Positions 20,306 through 29,308 of a DNA stretch of 29,367 nt are shown piece after piece. The DNA lies in contig NW_009242971.1 of NCBI RefSeq assembly GCF_000388065.1, positions 489,081-518,447 of the forward strand, given 5' to 3'. The translations under genes were made by a program, and so were the position numbers. The notes under the pieces are model-generated. The model was not told where the DNA came from. It searched no databases and saw only the letters and a program-made list of their open reading frames with translations. The stretch comes from Fonticula alba (taxonomy: Eukaryota; Opisthokonta; Rotosphaerida; Fonticulaceae). Position 1 is the stretch's first letter. Each line of letters starts with the position of its first letter.

Positions 20306-23005
20306 ATGTCCGTGCCGACTTTCGACAGCCGGCCGGTGACCAACGGCAAGGTCGTGCTGGACACCACCTTTGGCGAGCTGGAGATCGAGCTCTGGGCACG
20401 CGAGGCACCAAAGGCTGCGCGAAACTTCCTCCAACACTGCGTCGACGGTTACTATGATGGCTGCCTCTTTCACCGGGTGGTTCGGAACTTCATCATCCAG
20501 ACCGGCGATCCGACTGGAACCGGCGACGGTGCGCATGCTCATACAATGCCCCCTGGCTGCCCCTCCCCCCCCCCCCTTGCCCCCTGTGCTTCGATGCTGA
20601 CACCTCCGTTGCCTTTGTCTCCCCTCCCCTGCCTCCTTCCCACCGATGCCAACGGCATGTTTGTTTGTTTGTTGTTTTTTTTTTCGATCTCCTTCCCCCC
20701 CTCCCCCTCCCCCCTTCTCCGCCTTCCCAGGTGGCGAGTCTATCTACGGCAAGCCCTTCTCCCATGAGTTTCACCACCGGCTGACCTTCAGCCAGCGTGG
20801 CATGGTAGCCTCGGCCGCTGAGGGCCCCTTCCAGAATGGCTCACAATTCTTCATCACCCTGGGCGAGGCGCCGGAGCTCAATCGCAAGCACACCATCTTC
20901 GGCATGATTGCTGGCCCGACCATCTTCAACGCCCTGCGGATTGGTGAGGTCAGTTGCAACGATGAAGACGTGCCTGACGTGCCAATCCGCATTGTGCGGA
21001 CTCGGGTTTTGGCCAATCCCTTCGAAGACATGGAGATGAGCGAGTGGGCTCGGCAAGCAGCCGCCGAGCGGGAGGCCGCAGCCCGCCGTGAGGCCGAAAA
21101 ATCCAAGCGCCCAGTGGTGACCGCACGCGCGACCCGGTACGTGTCGATTGTCGCCTTTGTTTCCGCCTGCAAGTGCGCCTGTGTGCATGGGCCTTTCCTT
21201 TCTTTTCCTCTTTTTGGCTGACATCCCTGGCCGTGAATGCTCTTGCTCCCATTCGCCAGAAACAAGAAGCTCCTTTCCTTCGCCGGCGATGACGATGAGG
21301 AGGAGGAGGAGGCGGACCTGCCCAAGGCCGGCGCCGGCAGGCTATTGGTCAGTCGTCACGAATCGCTTGGCGTTGGCACGCGCGAGCCTCGGCCGACCGT
21401 GGCGGCATCCCCTGCCACTGTTGGCAGTGCTGTTCCTGTCACGGCAACCGGGGTCGCTGCCTCTGCCCCTGCTACGGCCGCTGTCCCCGATCCAGCTTCG
21501 GCTCCTGCTGCTGAGGGTGGCCCAGCCCCAAAGCCCACTCCCAGTGGCTTCCGCATCGTTGATTCCTCTGACGACGACGACGATAGTGATGGTGATAAGG
21601 AGGAGGAGGAGGCTGCTGGCGACGCTAGCACAGCTGGTGCTTCCACCAACCAGCCTGCCCCCAGCGGCCGTGACATTCTCGCCTCCATGCATAACGCATA
21701 CAAGGCCCAAGCCGCGACCAACCTCCTCCGGAGGCAGCGAGGCGCCAGTCGGAAGAAGGACTTTGACAGCATGGCCCATTTGATGAATTTCGAGCAGAGC
21801 ATGCTCAGAGATCGGAAGAGCGTCGTGCTGGTGCTTCCACCAACCAGCCTGCCCCCAGCGGCCGTGACATTCTCGCCTCCATGCATAACGCATACAAGGC
21901 CCAAGCCGCGACCAACCTCCTCCGGAGGCAGCGAGGCGCCAGTCGGAAGAAGGACTTTGACAGCATGGCCCATTTGATGAATTTCGAGCAGAGCATGCTC
22001 AGTGCGATCACCTCGGCGCGCGAGGAGGACAAACAGCCGGATGCCGAGCGGCCGGTGCTCTGCTCACGGCACGCTCTCCGCGACTGGTCAGTTCACGTTT
22101 ACGTCGCATCATCCGACGCAGAGGAGGCGGGGGGGGCCTTTTCCCTCTTTTTTTTTCTTTGCCCCTCACCTTAGCCACTGACACCATCCATACTGTTCAC
22201 TCCCGCTCCTGTTCACCTCCTCCTGATGGACAGCCTGACCTGCCACCCGGAGCTTGGCTCCCGGGAGATCGGTGCCGACTGGTTCACATACAAGATTTTG
22301 CAGAAGGAGGACTCGGCGCGTGCGCGTGAGCAGCAGGCCCTTCTTTTTGGCGAGGCCGATGATTTGGTACACACGCGCCTCTGCTAGGCAGACGAGCACC
22401 GCATTTACATGGAAATATCCCCTTTCCCGTTTGTCCCACTGTCGGTCAATCCTCCCTCTTTCCGCTAACATGTCCCCCCCCCCCCGCCCCCTGCCACCCA
22501 GCTGGTTCTTGACCCTCTGGATCAAACTGATCGGGCGGAGATTGACCGGCGTGACAGTGAATTTGCCCAGAAGCGCGGTCGTCGTCCGGGGGCCGGTGGC
22601 GGCCCGGATCGCAAGTGGGAAAAACTGGGCCCCGGGAATGATGACCCGGAGCCAGACCCACTGGACTCTCCCTCGTGGGATGGCCCGCCGGACGGTCGTG
22701 AAGGTGGTCGATCTTCGCGGGTCTCTGGCCGGGGGCGCGGCCGCGATTCGAGTCGCGAGTATGACCGCAGCCGCGACCATGATCGTGGTCGTGGCCGCGA
22801 TCGCAGTCGCAGTCGCGAGCGCGACCGGGGGCGTGACCGTCGGCAAGATGACCGTGGCCACGGTCACAGCCACAATCCTCGGCGGCGAGATTACAACGAT
22901 CGCGACCACCGCGACCACCGCGACCACCGCGACCATCGCGACCGCCGAGGTGGCGGCTATTCGCGTGGCCGGAGCCGGAGCCCCCCCTCTGGCGGGCGCC
23001 GATGA
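20306..23005 (+). CDS. CWC27: Spliceosomal cyclophilin CWC27, five exons, disrupted by an assembly artefact
   Basis: CWC27 is a cyclophilin-fold protein of activated spliceosomes, partnered with CWC22 near the exon junction machinery. Exons are 20306-20528, 20731-21136, 21260-22086, 22234-22366 and 22502-23005. The cyclophilin domain spans exons 1-2: TNGKVVLDTTFGELEIELW, FHRVV, DPTGTG, GGESIYG, NGSQFFITLG and NRKHTIFG. Glu stands where active cyclophilins have Trp (APELNRKH), as in known CWC27, which is thought to lack isomerase activity. Exon 3 has the family's LLSF then acidic run, and the conserved helix around DFDSMAHLMNFEQ. Exon 4 has DWFTYKILQKED (human GWMSHVLQFED). Exon 5 adds an Arg/Asp/Ser-rich tail. 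Exon 3 contains a 194-bp adapter-plus-duplication insertion that shifts the frame; without it all phases agree and the protein is about 631 residues. Confidence 0.95.
21634..21808 (+). repeat. First copy of a 175-bp direct repeat inside CWC27 exon 3
   Basis: This segment is identical as far as I can read to 21828-22002. The 3' boundary is where the copies diverge, into adapter here and into CWC27 coding sequence in the second copy. Confidence 0.95.
21809..21827 (+). other. Illumina TruSeq adapter remnant
   Basis: These 19 bases equal the start of the standard Illumina read-2 3' adapter (AGATCGGAAGAGC followed by GTCGTG). The match stops where the second copy of the 175-bp repeat begins. It is contamination from library construction, not genome sequence. 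Confidence 0.96.
21828..22002 (+). repeat. Second copy of the 175-bp direct repeat
   Basis: This copy continues in frame into the rest of CWC27 exon 3, while the upstream flank of the first copy is the correct left context. The true locus therefore has one copy. Confidence 0.95.
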
Positions 23006-24016
23006 AAAGACCAACCCAAGGCCCCTCTGTGTATGGCCCTGCCTCCTAAACATGCCGCTCTCAGTGTGAGTCTCAATTCCTGGAGGGTGGGCGGCTTGCT
23101 GTGGGCCCACATATGTCACAAAGCACTCCCCGAAAAGGAGGAGGGAGAGGGGGGCGTCAGGGAGAGATGCAACCATCAGTGCTGCACACACACATACACA
23201 CACGGAGCGGGGAGGATACAACCCACAGCCAACGAGCAAGAGCCACACACACCCTGGGTCACAAAAGGGAAGGGGACATTTCTTGGCGTGGCTGTGTGGT
23301 TTGCATATTTAGGGAAGGGGGAAAGAGAGAGAAGAAAAACCATCAGCCGCGGTGGCGAGAGAAGGCAGCGAACACCACGAGCCCGTGCCCCAGGGAGAAA
23401 GAGAGAGAGAGAGAGAGGGGGGGGGGAGGGAAAAGGGAACATGTATATGTATAGGTATGTGTGTGTATGTTTGTTTGTGCGGGCGCGCGGGGGGGGAGAA
23501 GGACAAGACGTGACAATGCGAGGCTGCGAGACGGCGGTATTTTGGCCGGCGCCATGCATAAGGACAGTGCTGCTTCCACACAACCTGCGGCGCAGCGGGG
23601 TGTGAAAAGAGGAAGGGGCCTGAAAGTGTAGGTGTGTTCGCACATGCGAGCGCACATGGAGACGACGCATGCACGTGCACACACACCCCCCCACAAGCCG
23701 CCCCCCGCCCCCCGAGAAGGACACGGGAGGAGGGGAGGAGGGGGAGGAGAACCGGTGGTGTATAAACTCTAAAGGGTGGGTGCGTGGTGCCACGGGAAGA
23801 TGCGGGGGAGGCGGTGACCACAGGGAGCAGGTGCACGCGCGACGTACTCCCATGAGATGGGCGCCACCATCCATCCACTCCCCCACACTTGCCCGAGCGA
23901 GGAGGGGGGGGGGAGGGGATCGCAGAAGAGCGAATGCGCGTACGGACATGCACAGGAAGGGAGTGGCACCCCGCCCCGGGGACCCACACGAGCGCGAGGA
24001 GCGCGCGCACGCGCGA
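23006..24016. other. Convergent spacer between CWC27 and NDUFS8
   Basis: About 1 kb separates the two stop codons. It holds CA repeats near 23186-23203 and 23677-23691, a (GA)n-G10 tract at 23398-23427, a GT/TTTG patch at about 23456-23479, and GGAGG-rich sequence at about 23725-23755. Many ORFs are open on both strands because of composition, but none looks like a protein family. Both 3' untranslated regions lie here. Confidence 0.6.
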
Positions 24017-25305
24017 TTACCGGTAGGGATGCTCGGCCAGCAGGTTGGCGGCAATCTCGGTCTCCCACTTGTCACCGTTCTCCAGGAGCTTCTCCTTGTT
24101 GTAAAGCAGCTCCTCGCGGGTGAAGGTGGCGAACTCGGCGTTGGGGCCCTCGACAATGGCGTCCACGGGGCAGGCCTCCTGGCAGAAACCGCAGTAGATG
24201 CACTTGGTCATGTCGATATCGTAGCTGTGGGCCGATGTGTACATGCATGGGTGGCGGGGGCGGGGGGAGGAAGGGCCAGGGCAGCAACGGAGAACCGGGG
24301 ACCGGGGGAGGAGGGACGGGGAAAGAGGGTGAGGAGGCGAAACATGCCCAGAGAAGGGGGCCGGGAAGGAAAGAAATGGGCGTGGCTGAGAAGCGCAGAC
24401 ATGGGGAGGGGGAGATGATGGGGGGGGGAGGGGGAGGGGGAGGGGGAGGGAGAGAAAGCGAGCGGGGGATAAACGCACCGGGTAGTGCGACGAGAACCAT
24501 CGGCACGAGTCTCCGCCTCGATGGTGATGGCCTGGGCCGGGCAGATGGCCTCGCACAGCTTGCATGCAATACAGCGCTCCTCACCGCTGGGGTAACGACG
24601 GAGGGCATGCTCACCACGGAACCGAGGCGACAGGGGTCCCTTCTCCCAGGGGTAGAGAAGAGTGTAGCTGGGCTTGAAGAAGTTCAGCAGGGCGACATAC
24701 ATGCCACGGCCGAGCTCAGTCAGGAAGACCGAGGACACGAAGTTGTCGGTGACCGTGTCAAAGGCAGCCGGGTGCGGGGGGTAGACACCGAAGCTGTGAA
24801 TGCGGCTGCCCTCGGCGGCCGGGTCAGTCAGGAAGCGGAAGCGCATGCCCTCGAGACCCTTGCGAGTGCTCTCGAACTCGGCCGGGTGAGTGGGAACCGG
24901 GGCGCCGAGGACCTCGTGCAGCGGGGTGTCCACGGTGTAAATCTGCTTATCGGCAGTCGTGGCGTCCGGCTGCAGGTGCATGGTGGCGGCAGAGGAGTTC
25001 GGGTGCGACACCTCCGGGTAGTCGGGGAGGTCATACACGTCACCGGCCTCGCCGAAGCGAATGTACCGGGCGTAGTGAATCTCACTGTTGCCAGGGGGGG
25101 CGGGGGGGAGGAACTCCTCCGGGATGTGAGGATCCTCCGGGGGGAAGCGCAGGGCCTCGCCGGTGGCCGGGGCAGAGGTCTGCGGCAGGCCAGTGGGGAA
25201 GTTCTTCACCTGGGTGGCGAAGTGGGCAGCCGGGGCGGCCGCCGCGCGGGCGCCGGCGAAGCGGCCCAGGGCGGCCGCGCTGATGGAGGCGGTGCGAGAC
25301 AGCAT
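24017..25305 (-). CDS. NDUFS8: Complex I subunit NDUFS8 (TYKY), two exons, with N-terminal extension
   Basis: NDUFS8 carries iron-sulfur clusters N6a and N6b in the matrix arm of respiratory complex I, passing electrons towards ubiquinone. Exons are 25305-24479 and 24224-24017, giving 344 residues (human 210). The first ferredoxin motif has Cys245, 248, 251 and 255 ([12 protein letters not shown]); the second has Cys284, 287, 290 and 294 ([12 protein letters not shown]). The core from [24 protein letters not shown] onwards is almost identical to the human protein. The Ala/Arg-rich start resembles a mitochondrial presequence. Between it and the core lie about 130 residues with no counterpart in human NDUFS8, in the same uninterrupted exon. 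The 254-bp intron (24478-24225) splits Arg276 and contains G-rich repeats. The gene converges with CWC27. Confidence 0.97.
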
Positions 25306-26247
25306 ACTGTCTCTGACAGAGAGGGAGAGAGGGGGGGGGAGCGCGCGAGAGGGAAGCGGAGGGGGAAGGGCGAGGGGGAGGGGGAAGGCAATGTGTCAGG
25401 GACGCAAAGGAGGGAAGGGGGAAGAAGGAGGAGGAGGAGGAGGAGGGGAAGGAGGCCAACGCCAGGACTTCGTATTATGAGCGCCTCCCACCCCCCCCGG
25501 CCCCGGATCCCGAGAGGGAGGGGGGAGCCAGGGAGGAGGATATGCCGGTGATCACACTTAGGTGTTGTGAGCAGGCAAGGACGCGACCTCGCGCAAGGGC
25601 TTGGCTCCTGCATGACGGCGACACGAATCAAGGAGGGGCCCGCGACTCTGGCGAGAGGGCGGTGGGGTGTGGGGGCCGAGCCGCCGTCCGAGGCGGGGGG
25701 TGGGGGAAAGACCGAGCCAATCTGCACAGGGAACGAGAGGAAGGTGGGGCGGGAGGAGGTGCGGTGGAGGAGGAGGCGGCGGCGGCGGCGAAAGGCAAGG
25801 ATAGGGGGGGGAGAGAGAGAGAGAGAGAGAGGTAGGAGAGGGGGGGAGGGGAGGCATACAGTAAACAGGCACAGGAACCAAAGAGGGAGGGTTCTAGGGA
25901 CCGGTGGTGTTTGCCTTAGTTGACCGACAGCCGGGGGGCGACTGTTCAACGATCACCCTACTCCTTGAGTGTGCGCGGGCGAGCCGCTGCGTGTGCGTGT
26001 GTGTGTGTGTGTGTGCGTCCGAGCCACAACAGGCGGCATGGGCCCTGCCTCGGGCGGGCGTCGCGTTCCAACGACTGTCGGGGGGAGGGGTGGTGCTGCC
26101 GGGCATGTGTTCTTCGGCGAGGTGGGGGGCCCACAACCTCTCTCCGGGCCAGGGGCAACCGAGCAACGATGGCTGAGCGGACGGAAGGGGCGGGGGGGAG
26201 CCCCAGCTGAGGCGACCACCACCGCACACAACAGCAGGGGAACGCGC

Positions 26248-26275
26248 TCGCGCGCGCGCGCGCGAGCGCGGAGCC
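26248..26275. repeat. CG-alternating tract
   Basis: A near-perfect run of CG dinucleotides forms a small palindrome-like block that could adopt Z-DNA. It lies about 950 bp upstream of the NDUFS8 start. Confidence 0.8.
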
Positions 26276-26929
26276 AGGCCCCTGGGGAAATGGGCCCCGG
26301 CCAGCTGGCTCTCAACTCCCTCGCGGCCGTCAGCCCCCACCGGCGGGGAGGACAACGGGGACGGGCGGAGAAAATGATACGAGGCCGCCCCCCTTCTCCC
26401 CCAGCCAGCTGAGAGCCAGGTCCTAGTCTCCGTGTCGAGCGGGGCATGCCAGGCGCGGGGCATCTCGACATGCTGTTCCCTGGCCGAACCGCCGCCGGAA
26501 CCGCGTCTCCCCAGGGAGGGGCGCCGAGTTGCCGCTGCGAGCATGCCCAAAATGGCGAACTCCCTGGGCCTGCTGGAGTTGCCTTTAGGTATGCCCACCC
26601 ACAGGGAGCGGAATGGGCCGAAGGAGGCCGGTGCCCGCCAATCCCGGAGCAAGGGCGCAGGAGAGGGGCAGGGGGGTGGCAATGAGCAGAGTGATCTAAC
26701 AGCCCCGGGACCAGGGACCAGACGGGACAGTGTCTCGCATGGCCGCGGAGCCCCGAAAGGCCTCCCAGCTCGAGTGTCTCGCCCTTTGTTCTGCCTGGGG
26801 CAGGGGCGCCGGCGAGAGAGAGGGGGGGGGGGGGGGAATTCGCAACGGCGGCAAGAAGCTCTGAGAGACGTGCGGATATACCGAGGACGCCCGGCATCAG
26901 GGTGGAAAATCGGTGGTCACTTGTGGAAA

Positions 26930-27039
26930 CCCCGAGCTTTTGCGGGGACAAGCAAGGGACCTAGGGCGTGTCCCCCAACGGACTGACCCTCTATCTGGAG
27001 GGTTTAGGAACTGGGGTGGATGCTCGTTCAACCACATCC
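26930..27039. other. Cluster of three short stem-loops
   Basis: CCCCG/CGGGG pairs at 26930-26947, ACCCTC/GAGGGT pairs with a six-base loop at 26986-27003, and GGATG/CATCC pairs at 27018-27039. The stretch has no simple repeats, unlike its surroundings. I cannot assign it to a known RNA family. Confidence 0.4.
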
Positions 27040-27098
27040 GACGACATGTAGCCAGACCCATACAAGGGTTCGACGCGGTGGGTTTTCTGTTGGAATGA

Positions 27099-27106
27099 TA
27101 TTTATT
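27099..27106 (-). terminator. AATAAA polyadenylation signal overlapping the FHA-gene stop codon
   Basis: On the minus strand the final codon GAA and stop TAA are followed by ATA, so AATAAA straddles the stop. If used, cleavage would give a very short 3' untranslated region. Confidence 0.5.
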
Positions 27107-27345
27107 CCGTGGTACACGTGACGGATTCCGTGATTATGCCAGTGTAACAATCTCGAAGCCTTTTGTGGGCCGCCTCCTCGGCGCTGCCGTGGGCGGAGGC
27201 CGAATGCGAGACCGATCCCTCTGGCAGGCCGGCACAGTGCGGCCAAGTGGAGGCATTGCTTCGATTCGGTGCGATGATCAGCAACAGCTGCGAGCACATG
27301 AGTGGATATCGGGGGAGGTGAGAAGGAGAGGGGAAGGGGAGAAGG

Positions 27346-27379
<34 letters not shown>

Positions 27380-27771
27380 AGAAGGAGAGAGAGAAGGGAG
27401 AAAGCAAGGGCAGGAATGCTGGGAAGTCGTATGTCGTACGTGAGATAGGCCGCCAAGGCTGGCAAGACGCTCATGCGGGCTCAGGGCGACGGTCACCACT
27501 GGGGGCACGTCATCCGGGGCCGCTGCTTCAGGAAGTCGCGCAGCCAGGGCCTGCTGCGCACGTTGCACAGCTCCTGGAGCTCGACGAGTGATGGATGGGC
27601 AAACACTGGCCATCAACCAAGTGGCCTCAGCTGCAAGGAAGACAGGTGTCCCGTGGCGGCTGGATCTGACCATGAGCAGTGTCAGGATGTGCAGCAGGTG
27701 GTGTCAGAGAGAGAGAGAGAGAGAGGTGGGGGGGGGGGGTGCGTGTGCGCGTGCGTGTGTGTGCGTGTGCG

Positions 27772-27812
<41 letters not shown>

Positions 27813-27825
27813 GTGCGTGTGTGCG

Positions 27826-27857
<32 letters not shown>

Positions 27858-29308
27858 CGACGGCCGGCAGAAAGGGCAAGGAAACGTACTGGGCGTTGTC
27901 ACGTAGAGCCAGCAGGGCTCGTACACGCAGGGCATATTGGGCAATGTTGAGGTCGCGCGTGCCAGACGAGCCGGCACCCCGAATCGGGCGCGGGCTGTCT
28001 GGCGAAGTGGAGAAGGAGATACCGATGCGCGGCCGGCTGGAGCCAGTGCTGTCATCGAGGCGGCTTGCAAGAGCCACAGCCAGGTGGCACAGGAAAGCGC
28101 GCGACAAAACACACGAGCTCCCTAGCTGCTCGCCCTGGCAACATTCCATGAGACGGGTGCACTCAGCGGCATCAAGGCTGGTCCCGGCCGCGTCGAGTCC
28201 TGGCGACAGGAAAATGTGGAACATGATGGCAGTTGGGACAGAGGTCGGGGGCAGGGCGGTGATGGCCTGCACAAGAACGCCACCATCGGCGTGATTGGCG
28301 TGTCAGGCGCGAGCCGAGAGAAAACACACGGCGACAAGTGGGTGATGAGGGGAGGGAAGCGGAACAGGAGGAGGAGTAAGAGCAGGAAAGAGGCCGCGGG
28401 GGGGGGGGGGGGGGGGCGGCTGCACGTACAGTTGCCAGGGCGCGAGCGGATGACACAACGGAAAAGCCACCATGTGCCAGGCCCACTGGCGGGGTGACGA
28501 TGTGGACTTCGCGTGCATCGCCTGGCAGCCCGTGCCAGGTGATGCGCTCCCACCAACTGGTGGGTGCTAGGCGGAGCGCATGTTGAGCTGTGGCCCTCGA
28601 GGGGAAGTCGCCTGCCGCCACATGCTGCCACCAGGCGCTGGGATCGGGCATGGGATTGGGGAAGTCGCCCCGGGGCATGGGCGCAGCGGCCGCCGCCAAA
28701 GAGGAGGTGGCGGAGGTGGAGGGCTCGCTGGTGGTCGTCAGTGTCGGGGGGTCGATAGATGTGTCCACCGAGGCCACGGGGGCTGGCGATGCACGCTCGG
28801 CTGTGTCGGACAGCAACCCCCCCGTCGGAATGCGTGCCGCTCGGAAGAGGAAGTGTCCCTCGGTCGGCTTGGAGGCGATCAGGCACAGGGTGTCCCCGTC
28901 GCGCAGGAGGGATGTTTCGCCGAGATTCAGCAGCTCGCAAGTCCAGTCGGCCCGGCGCAGGAGGGCCGCGTTGCGGCCTAGCTGTCGGACGGTCATGCCT
29001 GACCCATCAGTCGCGAGGGCAATGGCCACTGGTTGGGGCGATGGAGGAAATGGAGTGAGGAGCATGTGGATACGGGGGACGGCGGATCGGGCACAGCGCG
29101 CACCCTGGCTGCGGCTGACATTTTGCAGCAGGCCCTGGAGGGTGCCATCACTCAGGGCATCCGAGTCGATGTGTGCTCGGCCAAGGACCAGGTCGCGTGT
29201 GCCATCGATCAACAGACCGCGGGCATCATCGCGCCCGGGCACCGGCTGGATCAAGCCAGTGCTCAGGCCAGCGAGAGGGCACTCCCGGTCGGGGAGCAGG
29301 AACCACAT
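27102..29308 (-). CDS. FHA-domain protein (APTX/PNKP/APLF-type FHA) with unrecognised C-terminal region, five exons
   Basis: FHA domains bind phosphothreonine; this subtype in aprataxin, PNKP and APLF docks on CK2-phosphorylated XRCC1/XRCC4 in DNA break repair. Exons 29308-29104, 29028-28430, 28266-27890, 27665-27440 and 27287-27102 join in phase to 530 residues. FHA landmarks are VLGR (Arg44), NVSRSQV (63-69, aprataxin KCSRNQV), VRQLGRN (aprataxin VKQLGVN) and [12 protein letters not shown] Ser/Thr/Pro linker follows at about 120-170. The remaining 340 residues contain short hydrophobic strands such as [17 protein letters not shown] and [10 protein letters not shown], and a late LLLIIAPN with a KRLRDCY helix. 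They suggest an alpha/beta fold, possibly macro-like, but I cannot name it. No HIT triad or kinase/phosphatase motif is visible. Exons 1-3 are well supported; exons 4-5 rest on phase and composition. Confidence 0.7.
27739..27859. repeat. 121-bp perfect purine/pyrimidine alternation, (GT/GC)n
   Basis: Every odd position is G and every even position is T or C over the whole tract, which lies in FHA-gene intron 3 (27889-27666). It is preceded by an (AG)n and G-run block at 27707-27739. Confidence 0.93.
28399..28416. repeat. G-run in FHA-gene intron 2
   Basis: A run of about 18 G lies just inside intron 2 (28429-28267), which is a C-run on the coding strand. Its length is uncertain in short-read data. 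Confidence 0.88.

Larger units (their letters stand above)
25306..27101. other. Long spacer between NDUFS8 and the FHA gene
   Basis: This is the longest gene-free stretch (1.8 kb). It contains the NDUFS8 promoter and leader and the 3' end of the FHA gene. Repeats seen: GA tract 25811-25831, GT tract about 25991-26017, CG tract 26248-26269, and a G16 run 26822-26837. Three small stem-loops occur at 26930-27039. ORFs such as 26951-25953 (minus) and 26432-26986 (plus) look like composition artefacts. I see no tRNA, snRNA or other RNA signature I could defend. Confidence 0.55.

Noticed and set aside
21634-22002. Real tandem exon duplication in CWC27
   Set aside because: The junction is a sequencing adapter and the insertion breaks the frame, so an assembly artefact explains it better than biology.
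22166-23248. 360-codon open frame antisense to CWC27 exons 4-5
   Set aside because: Its sequence mirrors the Arg/Asp-rich tail codons and crosses two CWC27 introns. The sense strand matches CWC27.
26541-26589. Possible small first exon (ATG then MPKMANSLGLLELPL) ending at a GTATGC donor on the plus strand
   Set aside because: It looks exon-like, but I could not find a downstream exon in phase with any recognisable protein.
25953-26951. 332-codon open frame on the minus strand between NDUFS8 and the FHA gene
   Set aside because: It runs through GT and CG repeats, has Pro/Ala/Arg-biased composition and shows no domain or splice logic.
27063-27088. GGTTCGA resembling a tRNA T-loop or B box
   Set aside because: The flanking bases do not form a T-arm, and no acceptor stem or A box is present at the right distance.
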